From Polynucleobacter sp. 80A-SIGWE (lineage in GTDB: Bacteria > Pseudomonadota > Gammaproteobacteria > Burkholderiales > Burkholderiaceae), in assembly GCF_018882295.1 (NCBI RefSeq), contig NZ_JACVOR010000001.1, positions 806,001 to 870,000 of the forward strand: a DNA stretch of 64,000 nt, written 5' to 3'. This document shows, one piece after another, positions 37,667-47,319 of this stretch. Position 1 is the first letter of the stretch. Each line of letters opens with the position of its first letter. The notes under the pieces were generated by a model. It was not told where the DNA came from. It saw only the letters and a program-made list of their open reading frames with translations, and did no database searches. A program made the translations under genes and the position numbers.

Positions 37667-38154
37667 TGATGACCCAGTCACTTTACCCCTCCCATTCTGC
37701 ACAAGGGATGCTTGGCTTTACTCTGATAGAAGCTTTGGTGGCGATGGCCATCTTTACTATTGGGTTCAGCGGCCTATATTTCTTTTATCACTTATCTCAA
37801 CATGCAATTGCTGATTCAGAGAAGCGCATGTACATCAATTTGATGGGCGATCGAATTATTCAGAAGATTGCCTCTGAGGGTCAAAGATCGGTTACGGATC
37901 CCTTAAACCCCTTTAATAATCCTTCTCAATATAGCGGAAGTTTAACTACCTGTAATTACCCCGCTACAGATAATCGTCAGTCCTGGTGCTTGGATCTTGC
38001 GAGCAATATTGGCCCTTTTAATCCAGCGTCACCAAAGGAGGTTCGCCAAGTCAATGTACAGAACGATGGTACGGGGCTGATTGTTGATGTCACACTGATT
38101 ACATCTAGCGGAAGCGTTGGGGCCTACTTCACTCGCAAGTTGAGGCAGCTATGA
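37666..38154 (+). CDS. pilV: Minor pilin, PilV-like
   Basis: About 162 residues from the ATG at 37666, which overlaps the previous stop (TAATG); a TTG 18 bases upstream is possible. Prepilin motif is QGMLG then FTLIEALVAMAIFTIGFSGL, typical of PilV/GspI. Tip-complex minor pilin by position and sequence. Confidence 0.87.
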   Translation: MMTQSLYPSHSAQGMLGFTLIEALVAMAIFTIGFSGLYFFYHLSQHAIADSEKRMYINLMGDRIIQKIASEGQRSVTDPLNPFNNPSQYSGSLTTCNYPATDNRQSWCLDLASNIGPFNPASPKEVRQVNVQNDGTGLIVDVTLITSSGSVGAYFTRKLRQL

Positions 38155-38819
38155 CACATTCTAGTCACGGCTATACCTTGGTAGAGATGCTTGTTGCTAT
38201 GGCAGTGACATCTATAGTGTTGGCTGGTACTTATGCGGCCTACACATTTTTTGCTCAGCAACAACAATCATTGTTAGCCCAGACTGAGGTTGATCGTGGT
38301 GCGCTGAGGGCGATTGATTTAATGCAGTCCGATATTCGTATGGCTGGCTTTAAGGACTACTTTAATGCCAATGCTATGCCTGCAAGCCAAGCCATTGTCC
38401 TTGCTAGTAGCACTCCTGGGGATGTCCGTTTTGTATACGATGATTACGATAGCTCCGGTAATTTATATCGTGCTTTGGTGCGTTACTACTTAACTACATT
38501 CACTTCAACTACTGGACTTACGCGGAATCGTTTGTTGCGTGAATGGCGCAAATGCAATAACCCTAGTCAGATTTGTGACCTAAGCAACTCAACCCCCTTA
38601 ACGGGCTCAACTAGTGGTGAGCCAGTCTTGGACTGGGTCAGTAATTTCTCTGTAAAGGGAATGAATCCAAGGGTATCGGGAAGTTTTGCCAATCAATTTC
38701 AAACGATTCAGGTGAATTTAGTGGTTGATTCTCCAAAAAAGATTGAGGGAACAGTCCGCAAAGTGAGCAAAAGCTTTACCTTTTTAGCGAGGGCTAAAAA
38801 TGTCTCCATGGTCCCCTGA
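38151..38819 (+). CDS. pilW: Minor pilin, PilW-like
   Basis: A 222-residue protein with leader MTHSSHG and helix YTLVEMLVAMAVTSIVLAGT (Glu5). The following LRAIDLMQSDIRMAGFKD matches PilW/GspJ-like proteins. It overlaps pilV and the PilX-like gene, indicating a coupled minor-pilin set. Confidence 0.9.
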   Translation: MTHSSHGYTLVEMLVAMAVTSIVLAGTYAAYTFFAQQQQSLLAQTEVDRGALRAIDLMQSDIRMAGFKDYFNANAMPASQAIVLASSTPGDVRFVYDDYDSSGNLYRALVRYYLTTFTSTTGLTRNRLLREWRKCNNPSQICDLSNSTPLTGSTSGEPVLDWVSNFSVKGMNPRVSGSFANQFQTIQVNLVVDSPKKIEGTVRKVSKSFTFLARAKNVSMVP

Positions 38820-39429
38820 TTCTCAAATGATTGCCACACATGCGCTGACCAATGTGTCTGGCCAGTCTGGGCTTGCGCTCGTTGTCAGCCTCGTTCTGCT
38901 ATTGGTGCTTACTGCCATGGGGATGGGCTTGGCCTACGTTGCCTCAGTGCAGTCGGATTTGGTTGCCGCTGTGGCGAATAAACCATTGTCAATTGATGCC
39001 AGTGAAACCTGTTTTGATAATGCCGTGGAGTGGTTGTCCAAACCGGCCGGTCAAAGCTGGGTAAATGGTCTTGGTGCGCCGATTGATTTGGCCGTAAGCG
39101 GTGGCCCACTTGCTGGAAAAACAGTGCTAGGGGATACCGTTCCAGTAGGACAGTCTGATTCTCGCTCAGTTCAGTTTAAGACTCGCGCTGGACGTGCCGC
39201 TTATTCATCTTGCATTGTGGAAAAAATTTCATCTAGCACTAACGGTAGTTCTGGAAATGAAATTGGATCTTCCAATGGATATGGTGCTAGCAATTTTGTC
39301 TACACCATTCGCATGACTGCGGTTGGAAATTACAACGTTGCTTTCAATGGCACTGCAATTAACCCTAATTTTTGGCAATCGAATTCAAGCAAATCAGTGC
39401 TTGAAGCCGTTGTTCAATACACGCCATAA
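38800..39429 (+). CDS. pilX: Minor pilin assembly protein, PilX-like
   Basis: A 209-residue protein with N-terminal helix LALVVSLVLLLVLTAMGMG after SGQSG; Glu5 is absent, as in several PilX/GspK-like proteins. The position between PilW- and PilY1-like genes supports PilX. It overlaps pilW by 20 bp; an ATG nine codons in (38827) is an alternative start. Confidence 0.82.
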   Translation: MSPWSPDSQMIATHALTNVSGQSGLALVVSLVLLLVLTAMGMGLAYVASVQSDLVAAVANKPLSIDASETCFDNAVEWLSKPAGQSWVNGLGAPIDLAVSGGPLAGKTVLGDTVPVGQSDSRSVQFKTRAGRAAYSSCIVEKISSSTNGSSGNEIGSSNGYGASNFVYTIRMTAVGNYNVAFNGTAINPNFWQSNSSKSVLEAVVQYTP

Positions 39430-39441
39430 AGGGGGAACAGA

Positions 39442-42400
39442 ATGACTCTAATTTCCCCGGTGTTGAGGATGTGTCGAAATGTTCGCTACATTTCATCATG
39501 CCTGCCCATATTCGCAATGGGAATTGCTCATATTGCTTATGCAGCAAGCTCTTTCCCAAGTTTCGGAATTATTCATAACTCCCTCGTACCGGCAAATCAA
39601 ACCATTATGTTGGGGGTTAATCCTGCTGGCAATTTGAACACTATTAACGGCGCAGGAACTGCGGCAAATAATTCTGCAAATCAACTCTATCTGTCTGATG
39701 GCAGAACTAGGATTAACGGCGTCAATGCAGGTTCAGTGGGAATTTCTTACTATTGGCAGGGGGCGCAAAAGAAAGATTCGAATGGCAATCTGATTGCAAA
39801 CAAATTCTATCCAAAGGGTTGGTATGACTCTACTAGTCAGGGAAGTAAGTGGGAGTCGTGGTCTGCTGGAGCTATTGATAATCGGAACCAACAGGCTTGG
39901 GCCTCTATTAGTCAGCAAATTGGTGAAGGTAATGCTACAGCCTTAACCAGCATGACCGTTAAAAGCTTTACTGTTGACTCCACTAGCGTTAAGTCAACAG
40001 TTTGGATTGCTGATACCTCAGGCATACCGATGCTGGAGGTCACTCATCTCTACGGACCTACATCTGGAGCCACCAATCAAAGCTTGTTTCAGGGTTTGGT
40101 CACCATTACTAATATTTCTGGCGGCACCCTGAGAGATGTTCGTTATAGACGAAGTATGGATTGGGACTCTATCGAAAATATGACCGATGCCTCAGTTGAT
40201 GCTGTGGGTGTTGCTTCTTCTTATAACGGTACAAACTACCCAAAGATTTGGAGTTATTGCGATAACGGAGGTGAGGACAATAAAGATGCCAATCCTTTTA
40301 CCGCATGTAAGCCAGTCAATGCTGCCTCATTAAATCGTGACTCTACTGGATTGCATGGGCAGATCGGATCATCCTTTGACTTTCAGTTTGGCGACCTGCA
40401 GTGCAATGAATCCGCTACTTTTTATATTTACTATGGCGCTGCAGGCTCGCGCGCAACTCTAACTGCAGCAATGACTAGTGTGGGTGTTACGACCTACTCA
40501 ATGGGGTACGATCCAGATTACCCAACCTTGGCGTATGCATTTGGCTTTAAGGGCGTAAGTGGCACCGCCGTACCGCCAGCCCTACCGACTAAAGTAGCCT
40601 CTCTTCCAGCAGGCAGCAGTACTGATCCTAACGTTTATCAGACTTACGCGCCGCCAGTGCTAGGTGACGGAACTATTTATCAGGCTTTGTTTAAGTATCA
40701 AAAAGATAAACAGTGGATTGGTGAAATTAAGCGCTACAACTTAGATGCTACAGGCGCGCTAACAAATGATCCGCCTGTGCTTGCCACTGAAAAGTTAAAG
40801 ACTCGTGCGGCAATCAACGCATCCTATGGGCTTGGTGGCCGCTCTATTTGGACGGTAGGTTTTGATCCTGCATGTATGTCTGGGGGTTTGAGTAATGACT
40901 CAAGTAATAATAACTTCACTTTAACGAATGCAAACGCACTAGAAAGTCTTTTATTTAATTGTCCGAAAAGTCCAAATCCTACCGCCACCAGTGATTTGAT
41001 TAGCTTCTCTAGGGGCTTAAATTCCTACTGGGAAGAAAATGCCCCAGTAACAGCTGTTCGTTCCTCGGTATTGGGTGATACCTACCATTCCGAGATGGTG
41101 CTGGTTGGTGCACCCAATGCGCCTTGGAGTTCCGACGTCAATATGTTTAGTAAGTCTGAGGCTTACTATCGATATACCAAAGGCTATAGCGGCTTTATTG
41201 CCAACAATGCAACGCGCCGCCCTCAGATCTATGTGGGTGCGAATGATGGCATGGTGCACGCATTTGACGCCGACTTAAACGAACGTTGGGCATTTATTCC
41301 TCCATCTGTGTTGCCGATGTTGCGGAATATGACGGGGGAAAAGGGTATTGCTACTGGCGGCGGAACCAGTAATAGCACTTTTAGTGTGGATGGCCCTATT
41401 ACCGTTAAGGATGTGTACTTCAATGCCGAGGGCAAATGGAAGACTGTCTTGATGGGTGGCTTAGGCTGGGGTGGTAATAGCTACTATGCACTTGATATTA
41501 CTGATCCAGATTTACCAAAACATTTATTTACTGTAAGTAACGACGTTTCTAATAAATTAATTAATTATTGGGATGCCAGCGGTAAAAAATCAACCTTTGC
41601 CTATAACGCTGCCTGCACCCAATTTGATTACTCAAAGCTAGGTGGTGCATGGTCTAGACCAGTCATCATGTTATTGCCCTATGCCGAGGGTTCAGATAAA
41701 CAGCGTTGGGCAGCGGTATTTGGAGGGGGTTTTGCTGGTGGCGCATCCGTTACCGGAACTGGATCTTCTAGTTCATTCGGCGCGTATGTATATGCCATCG
41801 AGATGGAGCCAGATTCTGGTGTAACAACGGCAAGTTGCGGTGCCACTGGAAATGCAGTTGTAGCCTCTACTGGTGGTCATGTCATCGTTAATGCGCCATT
41901 AGTAAGTGATGGTAGCTCCAATATCCCTAATGGAGTAACTGCCCATTTAACTGTGGTGACCGGAGATGGCACATCACTGGCTAACTACTATGGCGGGATT
42001 GCTTACTTCACAGACTTGCAGGGTGAATTGTGGAAATTCAACTTAAGTAAAAGTAGTCTGAGTGATAGTAATGCCAGTTTATTCACTCTATACAAATCAT
42101 TCAGAAGTGAGGCGACTTTAGCCAATGATCGGATGGGCTACAACCAATTGGCCACAACGATCGTGAATGGCAAAGATAGCAATGGAAACAATATCAGTCG
42201 CCTATTCAATTATTTTGGTACAGGTGATCTCACTCGTATTCAGCGCAGAGTCTCCACAATTAATAACCGTATATACGGTGTGTCTGACTCAAACTTTCCT
42301 TTGAGTTCTCTAGCTGCTACCGATCAGACTGCCGCAGCCTTTGCAAATGTTGATGCGCAAATGTGTAGCGCTAATAGCTCCTGGTATGCCAATGTCTGGG

Positions 42401-42768
42401 CTAAAACCAATGTGAGTTCTGCCGCTGACTATCAAAAAATTATTGGTAGAGCTGCAATTCATAACAAGTATGTGTATTTCTCAGCCTATCAACCTGAGGC
42501 TCTTTCATGTCCCCTGTACGGAACCAGCCGCTTAATTGAGCTAACCGACGTTTGCCAGGCGGGAAGTGGTGGGGCAGTTATTGGAACTGGTCTGGCCACT
42601 GCACCAATAGTAGATGCCAAAGGGAACATTTATGTGGGTATGAGCAACCTACAGCCCGGAACGACTTTGTCTTCTGGTCGCGACAACATTGCCAAGTTAG
42701 TGGGAAGCAATGCTTCCTCCAATAGCAAGGTGCAATACAAATCCTGGAGAGAAAAGCGTGTCTATTAA
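39442..42768 (+). CDS. pilY1: PilY1-like tip adhesin/assembly factor
   Basis: An 1108-residue secreted protein with a signal peptide (about residues 1-33, ending YAA). The C-terminal half is the PilY1 beta-propeller, beginning about residue 590 with QIYVGANDGMVHAFDADLNE and FIPPSVLPMLRNM. The N-terminal half differs from classical PilY1: no vWA metal site (DxSxS) was seen. Instead it contains a segment (about 285-380, FDFQFGDLQCNESATFYIYYG) resembling surface-protein domains. PilY1 proteins sit with the minor pilins at the pilus tip and promote adhesion and surface sensing. The stop overlaps the next frame. Confidence 0.9.
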   Translation: MTLISPVLRMCRNVRYISSCLPIFAMGIAHIAYAASSFPSFGIIHNSLVPANQTIMLGVNPAGNLNTINGAGTAANNSANQLYLSDGRTRINGVNAGSVGISYYWQGAQKKDSNGNLIANKFYPKGWYDSTSQGSKWESWSAGAIDNRNQQAWASISQQIGEGNATALTSMTVKSFTVDSTSVKSTVWIADTSGIPMLEVTHLYGPTSGATNQSLFQGLVTITNISGGTLRDVRYRRSMDWDSIENMTDASVDAVGVASSYNGTNYPKIWSYCDNGGEDNKDANPFTACKPVNAASLNRDSTGLHGQIGSSFDFQFGDLQCNESATFYIYYGAAGSRATLTAAMTSVGVTTYSMGYDPDYPTLAYAFGFKGVSGTAVPPALPTKVASLPAGSSTDPNVYQTYAPPVLGDGTIYQALFKYQKDKQWIGEIKRYNLDATGALTNDPPVLATEKLKTRAAINASYGLGGRSIWTVGFDPACMSGGLSNDSSNNNFTLTNANALESLLFNCPKSPNPTATSDLISFSRGLNSYWEENAPVTAVRSSVLGDTYHSEMVLVGAPNAPWSSDVNMFSKSEAYYRYTKGYSGFIANNATRRPQIYVGANDGMVHAFDADLNERWAFIPPSVLPMLRNMTGEKGIATGGGTSNSTFSVDGPITVKDVYFNAEGKWKTVLMGGLGWGGNSYYALDITDPDLPKHLFTVSNDVSNKLINYWDASGKKSTFAYNAACTQFDYSKLGGAWSRPVIMLLPYAEGSDKQRWAAVFGGGFAGGASVTGTGSSSSFGAYVYAIEMEPDSGVTTASCGATGNAVVASTGGHVIVNAPLVSDGSSNIPNGVTAHLTVVTGDGTSLANYYGGIAYFTDLQGELWKFNLSKSSLSDSNASLFTLYKSFRSEATLANDRMGYNQLATTIVNGKDSNGNNISRLFNYFGTGDLTRIQRRVSTINNRIYGVSDSNFPLSSLAATDQTAAAFANVDAQMCSANSSWYANVWAKTNVSSAADYQKIIGRAAIHNKYVYFSAYQPEALSCPLYGTSRLIELTDVCQAGSGGAVIGTGLATAPIVDAKGNIYVGMSNLQPGTTLSSGRDNIAKLVGSNASSNSKVQYKSWREKRVY

Positions 42769-44479
42769 TAATCCCTTTCAGCCAATCTTGAAGGCGTTTA
42801 TTGACGCCCTCAGTCGATATTCCATTAAGCAGGAGGATGTCGTAGGGATTGATATCACCCCCAACTACATTCGTGTGGCGCAGCTCACTGAAAATGCAGA
42901 TGGATGGCTTTTAGAGAAGCTAGGCTATAAACATGTAGCGGAGAACGCTTCTTTAAAAGATATTCATGATTCCCAAGATGAATATGTTCAAAAACTCAGG
43001 GAGCTAATTACTAGTGCAAATTTAGAGACAGCTAACGCAGCGATCTCCATTCCTATTACTAGTGCCATTGTGCGAACCGTCACGATGCCATTGATGAGCG
43101 AGGAAGAGATTGAAAGCGCAATTCAATATGACTCGCTGTGGAGCAATATTCTTCAGCTCGAAGAAAAGCTAGATGAGTACTCCATCTTCTGGCAGGTCAT
43201 TCGTCGTAATACTGCTGAAAATACGATGGAGCTGCTCTTTGTCGCATCCAAGTTATCTGAAATTAATCAGTACGTACAAATTGCTACCAAAGCTGGTTTG
43301 AATCCAGTGGTGGTTGACGTACGTTGCTTTGCAATCCGAAATGCCCTTAAAGCTCATAAATCCAGATCTCAGGGTACTACCGCACTGATTGAATTTGGCC
43401 CACACGAGAACTACGTCCTGATCGTTACAGATGACACGCCGTTTATCTATGACATCTATATCTCGGAAGCTGATAGAGCATTGATTGAAGCGGGAGAGTT
43501 GGATGGTGATCAGGGCGATCGACTTTACGACCGTTTTGCCGGGCAGATTCTGCAGGCATTTAGGGCGTATGAAGTCAAGCTAGGAAAAAATCTGATTGAT
43601 CAAGTATTGCTTGTATCCCCCGTGCAAAAGAGGGCGGAGTTACTTGGTCAGATGCGTAAAGCATTGGATGGTTATCAGATTGATTTGTTTGATCCGCTAT
43701 CAGATCTTCAGATTCCAAGTAATTTAGATGATGTTATCGAATCAGAGGCCAATCCATCTGTATTTACCTCTGCTATTGGCCTAGCTGTTCGAAAAGTAGA
43801 TATCTTTGGTTATTACAAATATGTAACAGGCGTAAACAACGTCAACTTGTTGCCAAACCGAGATGTGGTTAAGCAAATTGAGCGTAAAAAGATCTTGTCT
43901 AAAGTTGGAATCTTTGCAGGGGCCTTGTTAGTGGTCCTGTTTGTAATCGGCACATTGCTGTATCAGTACTTTTTTAATAATGCCCTAAGCAGTCAATATC
44001 AAACTGCCGTGCAAATTGAGAAGCAAGTGCAAATGAAAGAAGCTTCACTGGCTTCACTCAAGGCGCAGAAATCTAAATACTCTCAAATGTTAGAGGCCAG
44101 CAAGGAGTTCAAGACTAATCAGGTGTCGAACTATCAGCTCTTAAGTGCCATTAATCAGACAGTGCCTGGTGGTTTGTGGTTTACCACCATTGCTTTTGAC
44201 AGCCCCAATACCTTAGTTATCAAGGGTGAAGCCTCTAATGATCAGGTTATTGGCAGCTTTATTGAGCGGCTCCAAAGGGTGCCTATGATTGAAAGGGCCT
44301 CCTTACAAAATATGACTTTGAATTCTGCTCCCGTACAACGCAAAGGTGGCGGCGCAAAGCAATTTGAAGTTCGCTGCATTGTGACTAATACGATGGCTCC
44401 AGTAGTTCCATCTCAATCCATGAAGCCTGTGGTCGCCCCAAACAATCCAAGACCTGCTGCGTCTGAGTCATATATCTAA
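42758..44479 (+). CDS. pilM: Fused PilM-PilN inner-membrane alignment protein
   Basis: About 573 residues from GTG at 42758, chosen for GGAGAG (42745-42750) at the right spacing; an ATG further upstream (42710) lies inside pilY1. The N-terminal ~350 residues are PilM-like (actin-like fold, VVGIDITPNYIRVAQL, SIPITSAIVRTVTMP). At about 358-368 comes VNNVNLLPNRD, the PilN N-terminal peptide that docks into PilM in other bacteria, followed by one membrane helix (about 380-402) and a PilN periplasmic domain. The two proteins, normally separate, are one chain, so PilM is covalently membrane-tethered. It is followed by another fusion, PilO-PilP. Confidence 0.9.
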   Translation: MSINNPFQPILKAFIDALSRYSIKQEDVVGIDITPNYIRVAQLTENADGWLLEKLGYKHVAENASLKDIHDSQDEYVQKLRELITSANLETANAAISIPITSAIVRTVTMPLMSEEEIESAIQYDSLWSNILQLEEKLDEYSIFWQVIRRNTAENTMELLFVASKLSEINQYVQIATKAGLNPVVVDVRCFAIRNALKAHKSRSQGTTALIEFGPHENYVLIVTDDTPFIYDIYISEADRALIEAGELDGDQGDRLYDRFAGQILQAFRAYEVKLGKNLIDQVLLVSPVQKRAELLGQMRKALDGYQIDLFDPLSDLQIPSNLDDVIESEANPSVFTSAIGLAVRKVDIFGYYKYVTGVNNVNLLPNRDVVKQIERKKILSKVGIFAGALLVVLFVIGTLLYQYFFNNALSSQYQTAVQIEKQVQMKEASLASLKAQKSKYSQMLEASKEFKTNQVSNYQLLSAINQTVPGGLWFTTIAFDSPNTLVIKGEASNDQVIGSFIERLQRVPMIERASLQNMTLNSAPVQRKGGGAKQFEVRCIVTNTMAPVVPSQSMKPVVAPNNPRPAASESYI

Positions 44480-44489
44480 GGTCGCCAAT

Positions 44490-45800
44490 ATGTTAAATCT
44501 CAATGAATTGAAGAACGTCGATCTTGGTACCTTATTTAGATCGCTCCTATCCAATAAGACAAGCCTTATTAAAGGGCCTTATGCCAAGGTCATTCTTTGG
44601 GGGTTGCTGGGATCCATTCTGTTCTTTGCTTATGTGTATTTCATCTTTTGGCCAAATTTAGAGCAGCGTCAGGAGATGCAGCGCAAGGTCGACGCCATTC
44701 CGGAGATGGAGTCTAGGTTACGCTATTTGGACGTTGCCAATCAAAAGGCGGAAGATGATCTCCGTCAGTCCGAAAGAGGTTATGCAGAATTAAATCAACT
44801 CTTCAGCGTGGAGTCTGAGTTAGAGGAGTTGTATCAGCGCCTCAGTATGATGGCCTCGTCTCAAGGATTGGTGATCAGCTCTCTGACGAAAGAGGGTGAA
44901 GAGGCAATTTATGCTGGAGCTAAGCCAACGCCAGGCGCTCAGGCTAATGGATCAGTGGCTCCAGCGCCAGCACCTCCAACTGCTCCAGGAGTTGCCAATG
45001 GCACAACTCAAGGACAACCCTTGTTTTACCGCATCAAACTCAAGATCGAGCTTACTGGTCAGTATGGTCGTTACATGCGTTATCGCAAGCTTCTATCTGA
45101 GTTTGATAAGAGCATCAATATTGATAAAGAGCTCATCACCTTAGTTGCTGGGGATAACCGTGGCACGGTGGTAGTGAAGTCTCAGCTCTCTACTTATCGT
45201 TTGCCGAATAAGCTGCTGGCTAAACCAGTTCAACCTAGTGCTGGTGCTGAAGCATTGCCGCCTCCAACAATGCAGCCTGTACAGTTTTTGCAAGATACTC
45301 GCATGGGCTTTATGAAGGTAGCTGCAGGCGCCGATCCTCTATCTGGATCTAGCTCTCCTTCAATTATGGGACCACAAACTCGTGTGATTGCTGGATCCGC
45401 TCAAGGAACCACCGAAGAAGTGATTATCAATAATGGCCCAGGTGCAGATGCGCGTAAGGGCGGCACTCAAGAGAGAGATCCATTTGCTCGATCTTCCAGC
45501 GGAATGATTGAGGGTGGTCGTGACTCTCGCGTTTCTCCACTGGTGATGGCTGGTCCGCAGTCATACGTGATTACTGGAGTCATTGTCTCTAATTCAGTTA
45601 AGGCGGCGATGGTACGCACCGACTTCAGAGAAAACTACGTTGTCAAAGTAGGGGATCGCTTAGGCAATCAGGGTGGCGTAGTTGTTGATATTGATATGGA
45701 AGGCATTCTTTTGAAGCAGCCCAATGGAAAGATTCGAATCTATCTGCAATCTCAATCGGGGCAGCCAATGGCAAGCCCTAACGGCGGAATGGCGAGGTAA
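44490..45800 (+). CDS. pilO: Fused PilO-PilP inner-membrane alignment protein
   Basis: A 436-residue protein. The N-terminal ~240 residues are PilO-like: a membrane helix (about 33-54), coiled coil (about 57-110) and a periplasmic core interrupted by an Ala/Pro linker (about 148-170). A long flexible segment leads to QERDPFARSS (about 327) and a PilP/GspC-type domain (about 350-420, YVITGVIVSNSVKAAMVRTD and YVVKVGDRLGNQGG). PilP is normally a separate lipoprotein linking PilNO to the secretin; here it has no signal or lipobox and is joined to PilO. The stop overlaps the secretin start. Confidence 0.88.
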   Translation: MLNLNELKNVDLGTLFRSLLSNKTSLIKGPYAKVILWGLLGSILFFAYVYFIFWPNLEQRQEMQRKVDAIPEMESRLRYLDVANQKAEDDLRQSERGYAELNQLFSVESELEELYQRLSMMASSQGLVISSLTKEGEEAIYAGAKPTPGAQANGSVAPAPAPPTAPGVANGTTQGQPLFYRIKLKIELTGQYGRYMRYRKLLSEFDKSINIDKELITLVAGDNRGTVVVKSQLSTYRLPNKLLAKPVQPSAGAEALPPPTMQPVQFLQDTRMGFMKVAAGADPLSGSSSPSIMGPQTRVIAGSAQGTTEEVIINNGPGADARKGGTQERDPFARSSSGMIEGGRDSRVSPLVMAGPQSYVITGVIVSNSVKAAMVRTDFRENYVVKVGDRLGNQGGVVVDIDMEGILLKQPNGKIRIYLQSQSGQPMASPNGGMAR

Positions 45801-47314
45801 TGATGTTAAAAAAATGGATATTCTTAATTCCGGTATTTATCGCCTTAAGTGGTTGTGAATCCTTGCCCCCTCAATCTGATGCGCAAATGCGCAAACAAAT
45901 GGGGCTTGATCCCGCTCAAATTATGGCGGACCTTGCACCTAAAACGGATCAAACCTTAGCATTAGGGCCAAAGATTGAGCGTAAGCCTACTGAACAGCTT
46001 GATCAAATTCGTCGGAATTTTATTAATGAATCCCAGCGGACTGAAGATGGGCAGTGGAAGTCCTTTAACGTCAATTTGAACTTTGTTGATGTGGATATTC
46101 GCGAATTGGCGCAGGCAATGACCCAGATTTCTGGTGTCAATATATTGGTGGGTGACGAGGTTGATGGGACGGTTACTGTCAAGATCAATAATGTTCCTTG
46201 GGATAAGGCTCTCGATAATATTTTAAGGATCAAAGGCCTTTCTAAGAGCGTAGACCCTGGCTCCAACATCATCCGCATTCAAAAACCAGAAACTGTATTA
46301 GCTCGAGATGAGTTTGAAAGAAAACGTCTAGAAGAGGTTAGCCGTCAGATTGCAGCTAAGCGTATTGTAAGTACTCAAGTGACGGAAATTTTCCGCCTGT
46401 ACTACACCAAGCCAGGCATTGTGAAGAAGCAGTTAGAGGCGATCTTTGGTGGAAATACTGGTGCCGCTGGTGGTGCAACTGCACGTCCACCCGGTGGAAT
46501 TATTGAAATCACTACTGATGAGCGGATTAACTCCATCATTGTGAAGGGCACCCAAAGTGAGATGGAGCTAGCTGCAAAGCTTATTTCTAAACTCGATATC
46601 CGCACGCAAGAGGTTTTGATTGAGGCATTTATTGTTGAGGCTGATGACGATTGGCAGTTTGAACTCGGCAGTCGATTTGGGTACAAAAATACTTCCGGAA
46701 ACGGAACCTCAACCAATCCGACCAGTACGGTTGCTGGTACTGCAGCCGATGGCAATATTTTCAATCGGGCAGTGGCAGGTGCTCCGTTTGGTCTGGGCTA
46801 TTTATTTCAAACAACAGCTTCTCAGCTAAAGGTTGAGCTATCTGCAATGGAGAAATTGAGCCTCGTCAAAATCATTTCTAATCCGCACGTCTTCACGATG
46901 GATAACGAAGAAGCTGTAGTCATTGATGGAGTTCAAATTCCATATCCAGTGCCTGGTATAGGTACCAATCAGATTACTTATGAGTTTAAGGATGCAGCTT
47001 TAAAGCTGACCGCTACTCCAAGTATTGTGGGTGACGGCAATTTGTTCCTAAACATGATTGTGAATAAGGACTCCCCGAACTACTCAACAAATCCACCGTC
47101 TATTAATAAGCGCGAAGTTCGTAGCAAGCTGTTGATTCAAGATGGCACGATTGCTGTGATTGGTGGTATCTACGATCAAACCAAAGAAAACACAGTTGAG
47201 AGAGTACCTTTGCTTGGAAGCATTCCTTTGATTGGAAGCTTATTTAGCTACACAAAGAAGGCTGATAAAAAGACTCAGCTACTGGTATTTATTGCTCCAA
47301 AGATCCTTAATTAA
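45800..47314 (+). CDS. pilQ: Type IV pilus secretin, short lipoprotein form (PilQ/MshL-like)
   Basis: A 504-residue outer-membrane secretin. It has a lipoprotein signal with lipobox LSGC (Cys19), one N0/STN-like module (VNLNFVDVDIRELAQAM to about residue 150), one N1 domain (about 185-275) and the secretin core (about 275-504) with VPLLGSIPLIGSLF near the end. It is shorter than typical PilQ and shows no N-terminal AMIN domains, so it resembles MshL-type secretins. The pilus passes through this ring. Confidence 0.9.
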   Translation: MMLKKWIFLIPVFIALSGCESLPPQSDAQMRKQMGLDPAQIMADLAPKTDQTLALGPKIERKPTEQLDQIRRNFINESQRTEDGQWKSFNVNLNFVDVDIRELAQAMTQISGVNILVGDEVDGTVTVKINNVPWDKALDNILRIKGLSKSVDPGSNIIRIQKPETVLARDEFERKRLEEVSRQIAAKRIVSTQVTEIFRLYYTKPGIVKKQLEAIFGGNTGAAGGATARPPGGIIEITTDERINSIIVKGTQSEMELAAKLISKLDIRTQEVLIEAFIVEADDDWQFELGSRFGYKNTSGNGTSTNPTSTVAGTAADGNIFNRAVAGAPFGLGYLFQTTASQLKVELSAMEKLSLVKIISNPHVFTMDNEEAVVIDGVQIPYPVPGIGTNQITYEFKDAALKLTATPSIVGDGNLFLNMIVNKDSPNYSTNPPSINKREVRSKLLIQDGTIAVIGGIYDQTKENTVERVPLLGSIPLIGSLFSYTKKADKKTQLLVFIAPKILN

Positions 47315-47319
47315 TCAAG

